NCBI GenBank assembly: GCA_015657735.1
Contig: SSSX01000116.1
Coordinates: forward strand, 1-25,499
From: Zoogloeaceae bacterium
GTDB taxonomy: Bacteria; Pseudomonadota; Gammaproteobacteria; Burkholderiales; Rhodocyclaceae
Direction of reading: 5' to 3'
DNA: 25,499 nt
This document shows, in pieces, positions 1 to 7,996 of this stretch. The notes beneath the pieces were generated by a model, which was not told where the DNA came from, did not search any database, and saw nothing but the letters and a program-made list of their open reading frames with translations. Every line of letters starts with the position of its first letter. Positions within the stretch are counted from its first letter, which is position 1. Both the position numbers and the translations under genes were made by a program.

Positions 1-2218
1 CCCCACGCACGTGGGGAACGCATCTCACGCCTCGACTTCCACGAATTCAACGTCGGTTCATCCCCACGCCCGTTGGGAACGCGTCACTCCCGCCAACATC
101 CTGCGGGTGACCGGCGGTTCATCCCCACGCACGTGGGGAACGCGTTGCCGGGAATGCTGGACCCGTTGAGCTGCACGGTTCATCCCCACGCACGTGGGGA
201 ACGCTCCAATCCACTCCGGCCGGCGTTCAAGGCCGGCGGTTCATCCCCACGCACGTGGGGAACGCGTAGGCCGATTCTTCAATGAACAGCGTGAGGGCGG
301 TTCATCCCCACGCACGTGGGGAACGCCGTCGCGCTGAAGACTTGCGCTGGCTCGTCGCCGGTTCATCCCCACGCACGTGGGGAACGCCGGATGTTCAGCG
401 CGACGCGCTGGAAGTCGATCGGTTCATCCCCACGCACGTGGGGAACGCATGTCGTTGAGTACCTCGACATGGGCTGGCGTCGGTTCATCCCCACGCACGT
501 GGGGAACGCCCCACGCCGCCACCTCCAGCAGATGCAGCCTGCGGTTCATCCCCACGCACGTGGGGAACGCAGCCATGAGGCGCATCCGTTCTGGACTGGG
601 GCCGGTTCATCCCCACGCACGTGGGGAACGCACCGGCGGCAATGGCACCGATACCAAGCCCGACGGTTCATCCCCACGCACGTGGGGAACGCGTAGGGGT
701 GTCGGACTACCCGGCGCCGGCCGACGGTTCATCCCCACGCACGTGGGGAACGCTTGAGCATGCGCAGACGTGCGTCGAGGGTCTGCGGTTCATCCCCACG
801 CACGTGGGGAACGCGTCGACGCTGAGAGCGCCCGCGTCGGGGTACGACGGTTCATCCCCACGCACGTGGGGAACGCTTATCGGCCATCGCATCGGCAATA
901 CCCACGCACGGTTCATCCCCACGCACGTGGGGAACGCGTTTGCACGCAGGCCCTCATAGCCGAGATAGTCGGTTCATCCCCACGCACGTGGGGAACGCCA
1001 ACCAATCCAACGAGCTGATCAGCTACGTGCCGGTTCATCCCCACGCACGTGGGGAACGCTGGTCGGCGTCGAACTTGTCGAGCACTTCGGGCGGTTCATC
1101 CCCACGCACGTGGGGAACGCGTCGGCCATCGTCAGAGCCCCAGCAGGGTGTTCGGTTCATCCCCACGCACGTGGGGAACGCGGCCTCGCTCTCGTAGGCC
1201 ATCCGTTGCGGACCGGTTCATCCCCACGCACGTGGGGAACGCGGCGACGTCGCGCGGGATGCCGCGGTCGCCGTCGGTTCATCCCCACGCACGTGGGGAA
1301 CGCGGGCGCTCCGACAAGTTCCTGCGTGAATCGGGCGGTTCATCCCCACGCACGTGGGGAACGCCCGATGGTTAGCGGGTAGTGATGCACGACGTTCGGT
1401 TCATCCCCACGCACGTGGGGAACGCCGCCTCGAGGAGCTGATCGGGAGCCGCGACGGCGGTTCATCCCCACGCACGTGGGGAACGCCGCACCGATCACCG
1501 CGTCATCGAACGTGGTGCCGGTTCATCCCCACGCACGTGGGGAACGCAACAGCGCCAGCTCGCGCACCTTCTCGGCGAGCGGTTCATCCCCACGCACGTG
1601 GGGAACGCGCCGCCGCGCTGCTGTGCGAGCAGCTCGCCAGCGGTTCATCCCCACGCACGTGGGGAACGCATCAGGGCGATGTGCCCGTTGGAAACCGCGA
1701 CCGGTTCATCCCCACGCACGTGGGGAACGCCAGTTCCGCTGGTCGCTGGTCAGCCGCGAAACCGGTTCATCCCCACGCACGTGGGGAACGCATCGATTGG
1801 CCGGGCGGGGTCGAGGCCGACGACGGTTCATCCCCACGCACGTGGGGAACGCTTCGACGTTGAAGAAGAGGTCGTCGAGGGATTCGGTTCATCCCCACGC
1901 ACGTGGGGAACGCTCGACAACGCTTTCAGCCGGCGCGGCAACCGGCGGTTCATCCCCACGCACGTGGGGAACGCGGAGCCCCATCTTCCGCTCTTTTCGT
2001 ACTCGTCGGTTCATCCCCACGCACGTGGGGAACGCATCGAAGGCGTGCGCGACGGTGGCCAGGTGGTCGGTTCATCCCCACGCACGTGGGGAACGCCCGG
2101 CCGGCTTCTTTTCGTCCGGCCCTTCCGCCGGTTCATCCCCACGCACGTGGGGAACGCTGAAGAACAAGAACACGGCCAGCTCTGCCCGACGGTTCATCCC
2201 CACGCACGTGGGGAACGC
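1..2218 (-). CRISPR. Type I-E CRISPR array, 36 full repeats plus one partial
   Basis: The 29-bp repeat reads on the plus strand as CGGTTCATCCCCACG followed by CACGTGGGGAACGC. It recurs every 61 bp from 54 to 2218, and the last 21 bases of another copy lie at 1-21. Spacers are 32 nt, except one of 33 nt at 815-847. The reverse complement resembles the E. coli type I-E repeat (GCGTTCCCC start, ATGAACCG end), so the array is read on the minus strand. The crRNA 5' handle would be ATGAACCG, with a stem of CCCCAC/GTGGGG. The leader therefore lies on the right, next to cas2, and the oldest spacers are on the left, where the array runs out of the window. Of the full repeats only 54-82 deviates. No duplicate spacers were seen by eye. 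Confidence 0.98.
54..82 (-). repeat. Degenerate CRISPR repeat near the old end of the array
   Basis: This copy reads CGCCCGTTGGGAACGC where the other copies have CGCACGTGGGGAACGC, which is two substitutions. One of them (G to T) disrupts the hairpin stem. It lies on the leader-distal side, where decayed repeats are usual. The partial copy to its left (1-21) is canonical over the bases visible. Confidence 0.9.
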
Positions 2219-2308
2219 ACTTCCTCCATCTCCATGAATTTCCATGGAAACTTCGGCAGCCAGAATTTTACCGGCTCAAACAGACGCCATTGTCATTTAT
2301 GCAAATTA
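2219..2308 (-). promoter_or_regulatory. CRISPR leader
   Basis: This 90-bp stretch is more AT-rich than its flanks. It lies between the cas2 stop codon and the first (newest) repeat, which is the standard leader position in type I-E loci. It contains the perfect palindrome TTTCCATGGAAA at 2239-2250, about 20 bp from the first repeat, and a TCCAT motif repeated three times at 2226-2245. A TAAAAT box on the minus strand is a possible -10 element, but no convincing -35 was found. No clear IHF site was recognised. Confidence 0.75.
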
Positions 2309-2605
2309 TCAAAGATCGTCGCTCTTCGCTTCCGGGTGGAAGCTCACCAGCCTCACGCCGTCCCAGTCAGCAGGCAAGCGGCGGTTGGAGCCGAGGGTCT
2401 GGAACTCGAAGCCGGCTTCGTTGTTGGTGGCCCACATCATCACCGCGTTGCCATCCTCGATGCCAGCCTCCACCTGGCTCCAGACGTGCTCGCGCACCTT
2501 TCGCGAGTAGGTACCCACGTACACTCCAGCGCGCACCTCCAGCAACCACACCGCCAGCCGGCCGCGCAACCGGGGCGGGGCGTTCTCAAGCACGATGACC
2601 AGCAT
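2309..2605 (-). CDS. cas2: CRISPR-associated endonuclease Cas2 (type I-E)
   Basis: This 98-residue protein begins MLVIVLENAPPRLRGRLA and closely tracks E. coli Cas2e, including the WLLEVRAGVYVG segment, the WATNNEAGFEFQT segment and the NRR...D.DG.RLVSF tail. Cas2e forms the dimeric centre of the Cas1-Cas2 integrase, which captures prespacers and inserts them at the leader-proximal repeat. The ATG at 2605 matches the family start and lies inside the end of cas1, overlapping it by 20 nt, so the two genes are probably translationally coupled. A longer frame upstream is only the cas1 shadow. The stop abuts the CRISPR leader. Confidence 0.97.
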   Translation of the reverse strand: MLVIVLENAPPRLRGRLAVWLLEVRAGVYVGTYSRKVREHVWSQVEAGIEDGNAVMMWATNNEAGFEFQTLGSNRRLPADWDGVRLVSFHPEAKSDDL

Positions 2606-3518
2606 CGCCCAGGTTCTCCGGGTTGGGAATGGCGGGAGCGACGGATTCTTCTGGAGTCTCGGGGCGTGGGATCTCGCCGGCAGCGAGAATCTCCTCAATG
2701 TCCGGGATGATGCGCTCCAGCAGTTTGGTCTTGCGGAAGATGTCGCGGCAGGCCAAGCGCACTGCCCTCTCCGGGTTGTGCGGGTTGCTGGCAGCCACCT
2801 GAAAGGCCGCGGGCACCACGGTGTCGAATTTGTAGATATCGGCCACGTCGTACACAAAAGAGAGCGGTTTGCCGGTGTGGATGAAACCCACTGCCGGGGC
2901 ATAACCCGCGGCCAGCACAGCGGCTTCGGTCACGCCGTACAACGCGGAGGTGGCCGATGACAGGCAGCGGTTCGGGAGATCGGAGACATCCCAATCCTCC
3001 GGGTTGTAGGCTCGGCCGGACCACTTCACGCCGAATTTCTGCGCCAGTAGTTGGTATGTACGCTTGACCCGCGCGCCTTCGATACCGCGCAGTTGCTCCA
3101 CGCTGCGCCGGGCCGGCGGTTCCTCGCCGAAGCGTAGCGCGTACATTTTGCGCACCACCTTCAGCCGCAGGGCTTCGTCCAGCGCCAGGCGGGCCTGGTA
3201 GAGCAGACGGTCGGCGCGCGCGCCGCCGGGCTGGCCGGCGGAGTACAGGCGCACGCCGGCCTCCCCCACCCACACCAGCAGCGTGCCCACCCGCGCAGCC
3301 AACGCCGCCGCCATGTGGGACACCCGGGTGCCCGGCTCCAGCATGATGCAGGCGACTCCGCCCACTGGGATGTGGGTGAGCACCGGCCGCACCCGGAAAC
3401 CCTGCTGATCCACCACCACGAAGGCCCCGTCCACCACGTCAATCTCGCCCTTCTCGACGAAGACGATGGACAGGCGCTCCTTGATGGGGATGGGTTTGAG
3501 GGGTGGGAGCATGGTCAA
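2586..3518 (-). CDS. cas1: CRISPR-associated endonuclease/integrase Cas1 (type I-E)
   Basis: This 310-residue Cas1 is strongly similar to E. coli Cas1 along its length (HIPVGGVACIMLEPGTRVSH, GTLLVWVGEAGVR, ARRSVEQLRGIEG, LACRDIFR). The metal-binding residues are present: E147 in RGIEG, H214 in GFIHTG, and D224 and D227 in YDVAD. They sit six residues later than E141/H208/D218/D221 of E. coli. It would act with Cas2 to integrate new spacers. The start is either TTG at 3518, which overlaps the cas6e stop and matches the E. coli N-terminus, or ATG at 3512 (308 residues). Neither has a strong ribosome binding site. The C-terminal SLGDAGHR-like tail (NLGDAGHRA) is family-typical, so the gene is complete. 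Confidence 0.97.
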   Translation of the reverse strand: MTMLPPLKPIPIKERLSIVFVEKGEIDVVDGAFVVVDQQGFRVRPVLTHIPVGGVACIMLEPGTRVSHMAAALAARVGTLLVWVGEAGVRLYSAGQPGGARADRLLYQARLALDEALRLKVVRKMYALRFGEEPPARRSVEQLRGIEGARVKRTYQLLAQKFGVKWSGRAYNPEDWDVSDLPNRCLSSATSALYGVTEAAVLAAGYAPAVGFIHTGKPLSFVYDVADIYKFDTVVPAAFQVAASNPHNPERAVRLACRDIFRKTKLLERIIPDIEEILAAGEIPRPETPEESVAPAIPNPENLGDAGHRA

Positions 3519-4147
3519 CCGTGTGCCGGCGCAAGCGACAGCATCCCCATGCCCAGCGCCTTGCCGTGACCAATACCGTTCACCAGGGCCTGCCCCAGTT
3601 GCGCGAGCTCCTCCACCCGCAGCAAGCCGTCGAACTGCACCACCTGCAGCGTGATGCGCTGGCCGGTACGCCCCTGCCGATGGCTGATGCGCTCACTGCG
3701 GCCAATGCGGACATGCAGGGGGGCGAAGCCGTGCTGGCGCCCCTGGCGGGCCAGCCAGGCGAGTTGTTCTTCTTCACGCAGCAGACCATAGCGCTTTCCA
3801 TCGCGGGTCACGGTGGGATTGCAGCTGAGTCGGAACACATGGCTGCTGCTGGCTTGCAGCAGCAACTCCACCGGCACCGCCTTGTCGGGATGCAGGGTGC
3901 GGGCGTAGCCGAGCAGCTCCTGCAGGCACTGCCAACGACCGGGCGTAGCTGATTGCAGCAGTACGGTGGCCCCCTCCTCCGGCAAGCGGTTGCCGCTGCG
4001 CTCCAGCCGCCACAGGAAGCGTGCCGGCGGGCCATCCGGGCTCTCGGCATAGACCCGGCTCAGGGTGCGGTGCATCTCATAGGCATTGGCCAGATCCCGC
4101 CGCGCCTGAGGGTGGGCGGGGTCAAGCACCAGTTTGGACAGGAACAT
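3515..4147 (-). CDS. cas6e: CRISPR pre-crRNA endoribonuclease Cas6e
   Basis: This 210-residue Cas6e/Cse3/CasE cleaves the repeat hairpin to make crRNAs and stays bound to the 3' stem within Cascade. The start MFLSKLVLDP matches the family and is preceded by GGAGGT five bases upstream. An in-frame extension to 4195 is therefore unlikely. Y23 and H26 (NAYEMH) sit where the T. thermophilus enzyme has its Tyr/His pair. The C-terminal glycine-rich loop GIGHGKALGMGMLSLAP is the characteristic RAMP motif. The gene overlaps the end of cas5e by 26 nt and touches cas1. Confidence 0.95.
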   Translation of the reverse strand: MFLSKLVLDPAHPQARRDLANAYEMHRTLSRVYAESPDGPPARFLWRLERSGNRLPEEGATVLLQSATPGRWQCLQELLGYARTLHPDKAVPVELLLQASSSHVFRLSCNPTVTRDGKRYGLLREEEQLAWLARQGRQHGFAPLHVRIGRSERISHRQGRTGQRITLQVVQFDGLLRVEELAQLGQALVNGIGHGKALGMGMLSLAPAHG

Positions 4148-4790
4148 CCAGCACCTCCGAAACAACGAAACGGGGGCCGAAGCGGCGCTCAGCAAAGGAT
4201 GACAGGGGCTGATCCATCTTCATCAGGCCAGAGCGGTCGGCGGATTCCAGGGACAGAATCCACGGGTTACGTGGCGCGCCGGGGCGGGGTGACGTGATGT
4301 CGGGCCACCGGACAAGTGTCTCGCGCAGATCGGCATCCACCACCGCATCGGGCATCCAGATGGGCTCCGAGGGCACATAGGACTTGCGTCCCAGGGCAAG
4401 CGGCCACACCGGATCGGCGAGGGCACCATGGATGCGTTCGAGCAGGGGGCGGTCCTCGCCGCACAGGCCAACCAGGAAGGCGGCATCGGCGAGGTAGTGG
4501 CGGGTGGTGACGGCGGTGTCGTGGATCTTCGAACCGTCCGCGGAAATCACCCGCTGGGCAGTCTGGTAATCGCGTTTTGGCACTCCATGACGGTCGTGGC
4601 GCACGCCCATTCGCAGCCGGCACAGAGGTTCTAGGTCGTACCAGTTCTCCCGGTCGATGCCAAGGGCGGCCGCCACCAGCCCAAGCACGCCCGACTTGCT
4701 GGGCTCCTTGCCGGTGTCCCGCTCATCGAAGCGGCTGATGGTGCCCCAGGACTGCATCGGCCCCATCAGTCGCAGCAGTACGGTCGCCAT
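4122..4790 (-). CDS. cas5e: Cascade subunit Cas5e (CasD)
   Basis: This 222-residue RAMP-fold protein would cap the crRNA 5' handle in Cascade. Recognisable features are the N-terminal LLRLMGPMQSWG (5-16), the SKSGVLGLVAAALG segment (31-44) and the C-terminal RFGPRFVVSEVLDVP. All are typical of type I-E Cas5, and the length is close to the E. coli protein (about 224). The start ATG at 4790 is 3 nt downstream of the cas7e stop, so coupling is likely. No disruption was seen. Confidence 0.95.
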   Translation of the reverse strand: MATVLLRLMGPMQSWGTISRFDERDTGKEPSKSGVLGLVAAALGIDRENWYDLEPLCRLRMGVRHDRHGVPKRDYQTAQRVISADGSKIHDTAVTTRHYLADAAFLVGLCGEDRPLLERIHGALADPVWPLALGRKSYVPSEPIWMPDAVVDADLRETLVRWPDITSPRPGAPRNPWILSLESADRSGLMKMDQPLSSFAERRFGPRFVVSEVLDVPVQTGA

Positions 4791-4793
4791 GGT

Positions 4794-5912
4794 TCAGCCC
4801 CGCTGCACTTCGGCCATCGCCGCGTCGAGCAGCGCGGCGAGGGAGGCTACCGGCGCCGCCACGTCGCCGACCTCCGCACCGGTCAGGTCCAGCACGAAGG
4901 CTGCCGCTTCGCCACCATAGGCCGCCTGCAGCCCCCTGGCCTTGCCCAGCAGCGCGTTGGCGGAACTGCGCGTCAGGCTGTCCCGGGCGCGGATGGCGGT
5001 CTCGAAAGCATTGGCCAGATTGCGCGGTGCCGTATTGCGGCGCACCGTAACCAATACGAATTCCGGCGGGTTGTGGGCAGCAAAGGTGTTCTGCTTGCCG
5101 GTGGGCTCGGCCACCACGAAGCCTTCGAGAAAGGCACGCAGGCCCTTGGCGGCCAGTTCGGTGTCGTCCTGCAGGTTCTGGCCCAGTTTCTCCCAGTCCA
5201 CCACGGCGTAGCGGTAGAAGCAGGCGGAATTGAATTCCACCGTGCCCATCATGTCCGCCCCTGCGGTGTCCTCGGGTTTCAGATCGTCCACCGCAGTGTA
5301 GAAGTCGAATTCCCGTTCCACTGCGTGGGTGGACAGGGCATGGGCGACCTGGCAGGCGGCGTTCTGGTTCTTTTCGGGCATCACAGCAAGCATCCGCCCA
5401 AAAAGGGCAACATCGACGCTCAAGCGGCTGCGATCATCCTCTCCATCAAGAGCGCCATTCAGTTCTTTCACGATTGGATCAGGAACCTTCTCTGCGCTAA
5501 GCACCTTAAAGTTCCTGTAAATCACCTCTGCAAGTGCGGCCAACTCTCTTGGGCTGATGAACAGGAGCACATCCGTTTTCTTCTCCTTGTCGACCTTCAC
5601 CTTTTTGTTGGAGCCTAGGCAACCGATGGCGCGCTCGACGACCTTGGTCACGTCGCCAACTGTGGCCGCATCCCCGAGCTGTTTGCACAGTTGTTTTGAG
5701 ATTTCGTCGACGAGGCGTCTGGTCCTGCTCGCCACCCACTCTGCGTTTTGCTGCTTGAAATACTCACGAATAGCCCGCTTAGAACACTGGCTGGAAATGC
5801 GGGCCCGGCGCGTGCCACCGAATAGCGCATCCTTGGGGGCACCAGTATCGTCGCGGTTCAGATTGGACGGGGCAAAGTTCTGCAGCACGTGGATCTCGAC
5901 GATAGTTTTCAT
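4794..5912 (-). CDS. cas7e: Cascade backbone subunit Cas7e (CasC)
   Basis: This 372-residue protein would form the multi-copy backbone that lines the crRNA spacer in Cascade. The N-terminus carries the hallmark NLNRDDTGAPKDALFGG and RRARISSQCSKRAIR (17-49). The centre contains FGRMLA and the EREFDFYTAVDDL region, and the C-terminal half has the RNTAPRNLANAFE segment. The length is close to E. coli CasC (363). A GAGGAG ribosome binding site precedes ATG 5912, which overlaps the end of cse2 by 4 nt. Confidence 0.96.
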   Translation of the reverse strand: MKTIVEIHVLQNFAPSNLNRDDTGAPKDALFGGTRRARISSQCSKRAIREYFKQQNAEWVASRTRRLVDEISKQLCKQLGDAATVGDVTKVVERAIGCLGSNKKVKVDKEKKTDVLLFISPRELAALAEVIYRNFKVLSAEKVPDPIVKELNGALDGEDDRSRLSVDVALFGRMLAVMPEKNQNAACQVAHALSTHAVEREFDFYTAVDDLKPEDTAGADMMGTVEFNSACFYRYAVVDWEKLGQNLQDDTELAAKGLRAFLEGFVVAEPTGKQNTFAAHNPPEFVLVTVRRNTAPRNLANAFETAIRARDSLTRSSANALLGKARGLQAAYGGEAAAFVLDLTGAEVGDVAAPVASLAALLDAAMAEVQRG

Positions 5913-6430
5913 GCGGACTCCTCTTCGGTTTCGGATTCTTCAGGCAGATCGGTACCTTTTTGCAGCGTGCGATAGAACTGACGCGCCCACTGGTTCTGGA
6001 TGCGCTTGTCGGGGGCGTGCCAACGCAACAGGTCTACGAGCAGTGCATGGAAGTCGATGACCGGATCCTTCAGCACGGCGACCATCTGGCGCAGCCGGTA
6101 GGGCAGTTCGTCGGCGTCCGCATCGAGCAGCGCGATGAAGCGGCGTTCAGTACTGGCGAACCCGCTCACCAACTGGTGCTGCGCAACGGCCTTGCCGATG
6201 GTCAGGGGGGCTCCGGTACGCCCGGATTTCCAGTGGGCCGCCCACAAGGCGGCCACCAGGTAATGCACCTGCCGGCGCCAGGGGCTGTCTTCATCCTTGA
6301 GGAAGGGTTCGACATAGGGATAGGCCGCTGGAAACGCGCCGGGATCAAAGGCCAGGCTGCGGCGCAGCACGGCCCGTAGGCGGCTATCCCGTTTGTTCAA
6401 ATCTTCCAACCAGTCCAGGTAGGCACTCAT
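5909..6430 (-). CDS. cse2: Cascade small subunit Cse2 (CasB, Cas11e)
   Basis: This 173-residue, mostly helical and basic protein is in the expected place between cse1 and cas7e. It carries family features: DSRLRAVLRRSLAFDPG near the N-terminus, FASTERRFIALLDADADELPYRLRQMVAVLK in the middle (key part TERRF...LLD) and a late WARQFY motif. Two copies of Cse2 hold the non-target strand of the R-loop in Cascade. It starts with ATG at 6430, overlaps the cse1 stop by 4 nt and has AAAGGTG upstream. The C-terminal acidic tail (EESETEEESA) is poorly conserved in the family. Confidence 0.93.
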   Translation of the reverse strand: MSAYLDWLEDLNKRDSRLRAVLRRSLAFDPGAFPAAYPYVEPFLKDEDSPWRRQVHYLVAALWAAHWKSGRTGAPLTIGKAVAQHQLVSGFASTERRFIALLDADADELPYRLRQMVAVLKDPVIDFHALLVDLLRWHAPDKRIQNQWARQFYRTLQKGTDLPEESETEEESA

Positions 6431-7983
6431 GCGGACACCTTTGTAGGTTCGAGCTTGGAAATTTCGTCATTGAGCATGCCGAGGTGGCGCAGTACCGGTG
6501 CGTCCGCTTGGACCAACGCGCGGATCGCCCAGGCATCACCGGCCGCCACGCCCGATGCATGGGTGCGCCATGCGCTGTTCATGGCGGAGCGCACGTGCCG
6601 GAGCCACGACAGACGGATGTCGTCGGGATCGCGCGCCTCGGTGTACTCGGCCAAAATCTGGTGGAAACAGGGCTCCAGGCTGGACCAATAGCTGTCGGTG
6701 ACGGGCATCTGGCGCAGGAAGTTGCTCACATCTTTGCCAGCCGGTTCCCGCTCACCACGGCTGAGCAGATTGCGGGCAAAGGACTTGCAGGCTTGCCAGA
6801 GGACGGTTTGTGCCTCTTCCGCTGCGCTAAGCAAGACGCGAATCTCCGCTCGTATCATGCGATCACTAGCCAGCGCAGGCGGCAGACTGAAACGCTCCAA
6901 GCGCCAGTATTCGATCTTGGCTTTGTCATTAGACTGCCCCGCTACCATGACAGAGGAAGGAAAGCGCTGCGGCACCATACGTCCCAGGCCGATGCCATGC
7001 TCGATAACCTGAGGTGCACAGCCAACCGCATCAGGCAGCAGGGAATCGAAATCGCGCCAGAAGCCTCGTTCGCGAAAAATCACCGGCAATCGACCTTTCT
7101 TCACATCGACCCGGTAGCCCAGCATCGGGTCGCTCTGCTGCTCAGCCTGCGGTCCCACACCGGATGCAAACGCCAGCCGGGAAACCATGCCCTCTGCGTC
7201 GCCCTGCAGTCGGATGGCGCGAATGCGCCAGGTGTAGCGGTCGGCAAAGCCGCTGACCACACGATCGCAACCGCCTTTAAGCGCCTCCAGCGTTTCCGGT
7301 TCCCGCTCCCATAGCGGAAGGTCACCAGCCAACACCAGGCGGTTCTGCGGCACCAGCGCGTAGGACAAGGTATCGAAGAGATTGCGCCCCAGCGGCAAGG
7401 CCATCACCGCGGTCGCCGACGGAGCGGTGCCGGTGTGGGACAACTCGCTTTTGCCGCAGCTCACCGAGAAGGTCTGGGTCGCCAGCAGCCAGCGGATGGC
7501 CTGGGCCGGGGCAATGGCACCGGCCCGATTGACGTCCACATGGTCGAACAGGACCTTGGCGTTATCGGCGTTGTGTTCGGCAGCTAGCACGGTCCACGCC
7601 CGCCAGATTCGCGGTTCGAAGCTGGGAATCTGCGCAAAGGGATAACGCGCATCGAACAGCCAGAAGCGCTCGCGCCACTGCGCCAGATACGCCTCGATCT
7701 TCCCGCCTGGCCAGCCCTGCTTGAACCAGCTCTTGGCCTGCTGCCCATCCGTCGGCCCCTCCAAGGCCCGATACAGCACCGCCAGCAAGAAGCGATGCAA
7801 GGCCGCAACCACCAGGGGCGAAGCGTCCTGAATCTCGGCGATGTGCTCCGCTTGTAGCAGGGTGTCCCGGATACCCAGTTCGCCGTAGCGGCCGTCCAGC
7901 CAGCGCACCGGTATCCAGGGCTCATCAATAAGGTTGAAACGTGGCGTCACCGCCTGTGCGGTTTCATCCATGCTGTCAGCCAT
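6427..7983 (-). CDS. cse1: Cascade large subunit Cse1 (CasA, Cas8e)
   Basis: This 518-residue protein would recognise the PAM and recruit Cas3. The family signature FNLIDEPWIPV appears near residue 16. Downstream are YPFAQIP, the FSVSCGKSELSHTG loop region, and ALPLGRNLFDTLSYALVPQNRL. The C-terminal four-helix bundle region contains WRTHASGVAAGDAWA. I chose ATG 7983 because CCGGAGG lies five bases upstream. An in-frame ATG at 8013 would add ten residues and overlap cas3, but it has a weaker site. The length is close to E. coli CasA (502). Confidence 0.94.
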   Translation of the reverse strand: MADSMDETAQAVTPRFNLIDEPWIPVRWLDGRYGELGIRDTLLQAEHIAEIQDASPLVVAALHRFLLAVLYRALEGPTDGQQAKSWFKQGWPGGKIEAYLAQWRERFWLFDARYPFAQIPSFEPRIWRAWTVLAAEHNADNAKVLFDHVDVNRAGAIAPAQAIRWLLATQTFSVSCGKSELSHTGTAPSATAVMALPLGRNLFDTLSYALVPQNRLVLAGDLPLWEREPETLEALKGGCDRVVSGFADRYTWRIRAIRLQGDAEGMVSRLAFASGVGPQAEQQSDPMLGYRVDVKKGRLPVIFRERGFWRDFDSLLPDAVGCAPQVIEHGIGLGRMVPQRFPSSVMVAGQSNDKAKIEYWRLERFSLPPALASDRMIRAEIRVLLSAAEEAQTVLWQACKSFARNLLSRGEREPAGKDVSNFLRQMPVTDSYWSSLEPCFHQILAEYTEARDPDDIRLSWLRHVRSAMNSAWRTHASGVAAGDAWAIRALVQADAPVLRHLGMLNDEISKLEPTKVSA

Positions 7984-7996
7984 TGCGCCTCCGGTT

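Noticed and set aside
2305..2320. IHF-like site in the CRISPR leader
   Set aside because: Only the ATCAA core matches. The TTR half of the consensus is absent.
73..2710. Long open frames across the array giving proteins rich in RFIPTHVGNA, VHPHARGER and GSSPRTWGT
   Set aside because: These are the CRISPR repeat translated in three frames. The 61-bp period shifts frame each unit, and none of it resembles a real protein.
4148..4195. N-terminal extension of Cas6e (MLSAASAPVSLFRRCW)
   Set aside because: It overlaps cas5e, lacks homology, and MFLSKLVLD at 4147 has a strong ribosome binding site.
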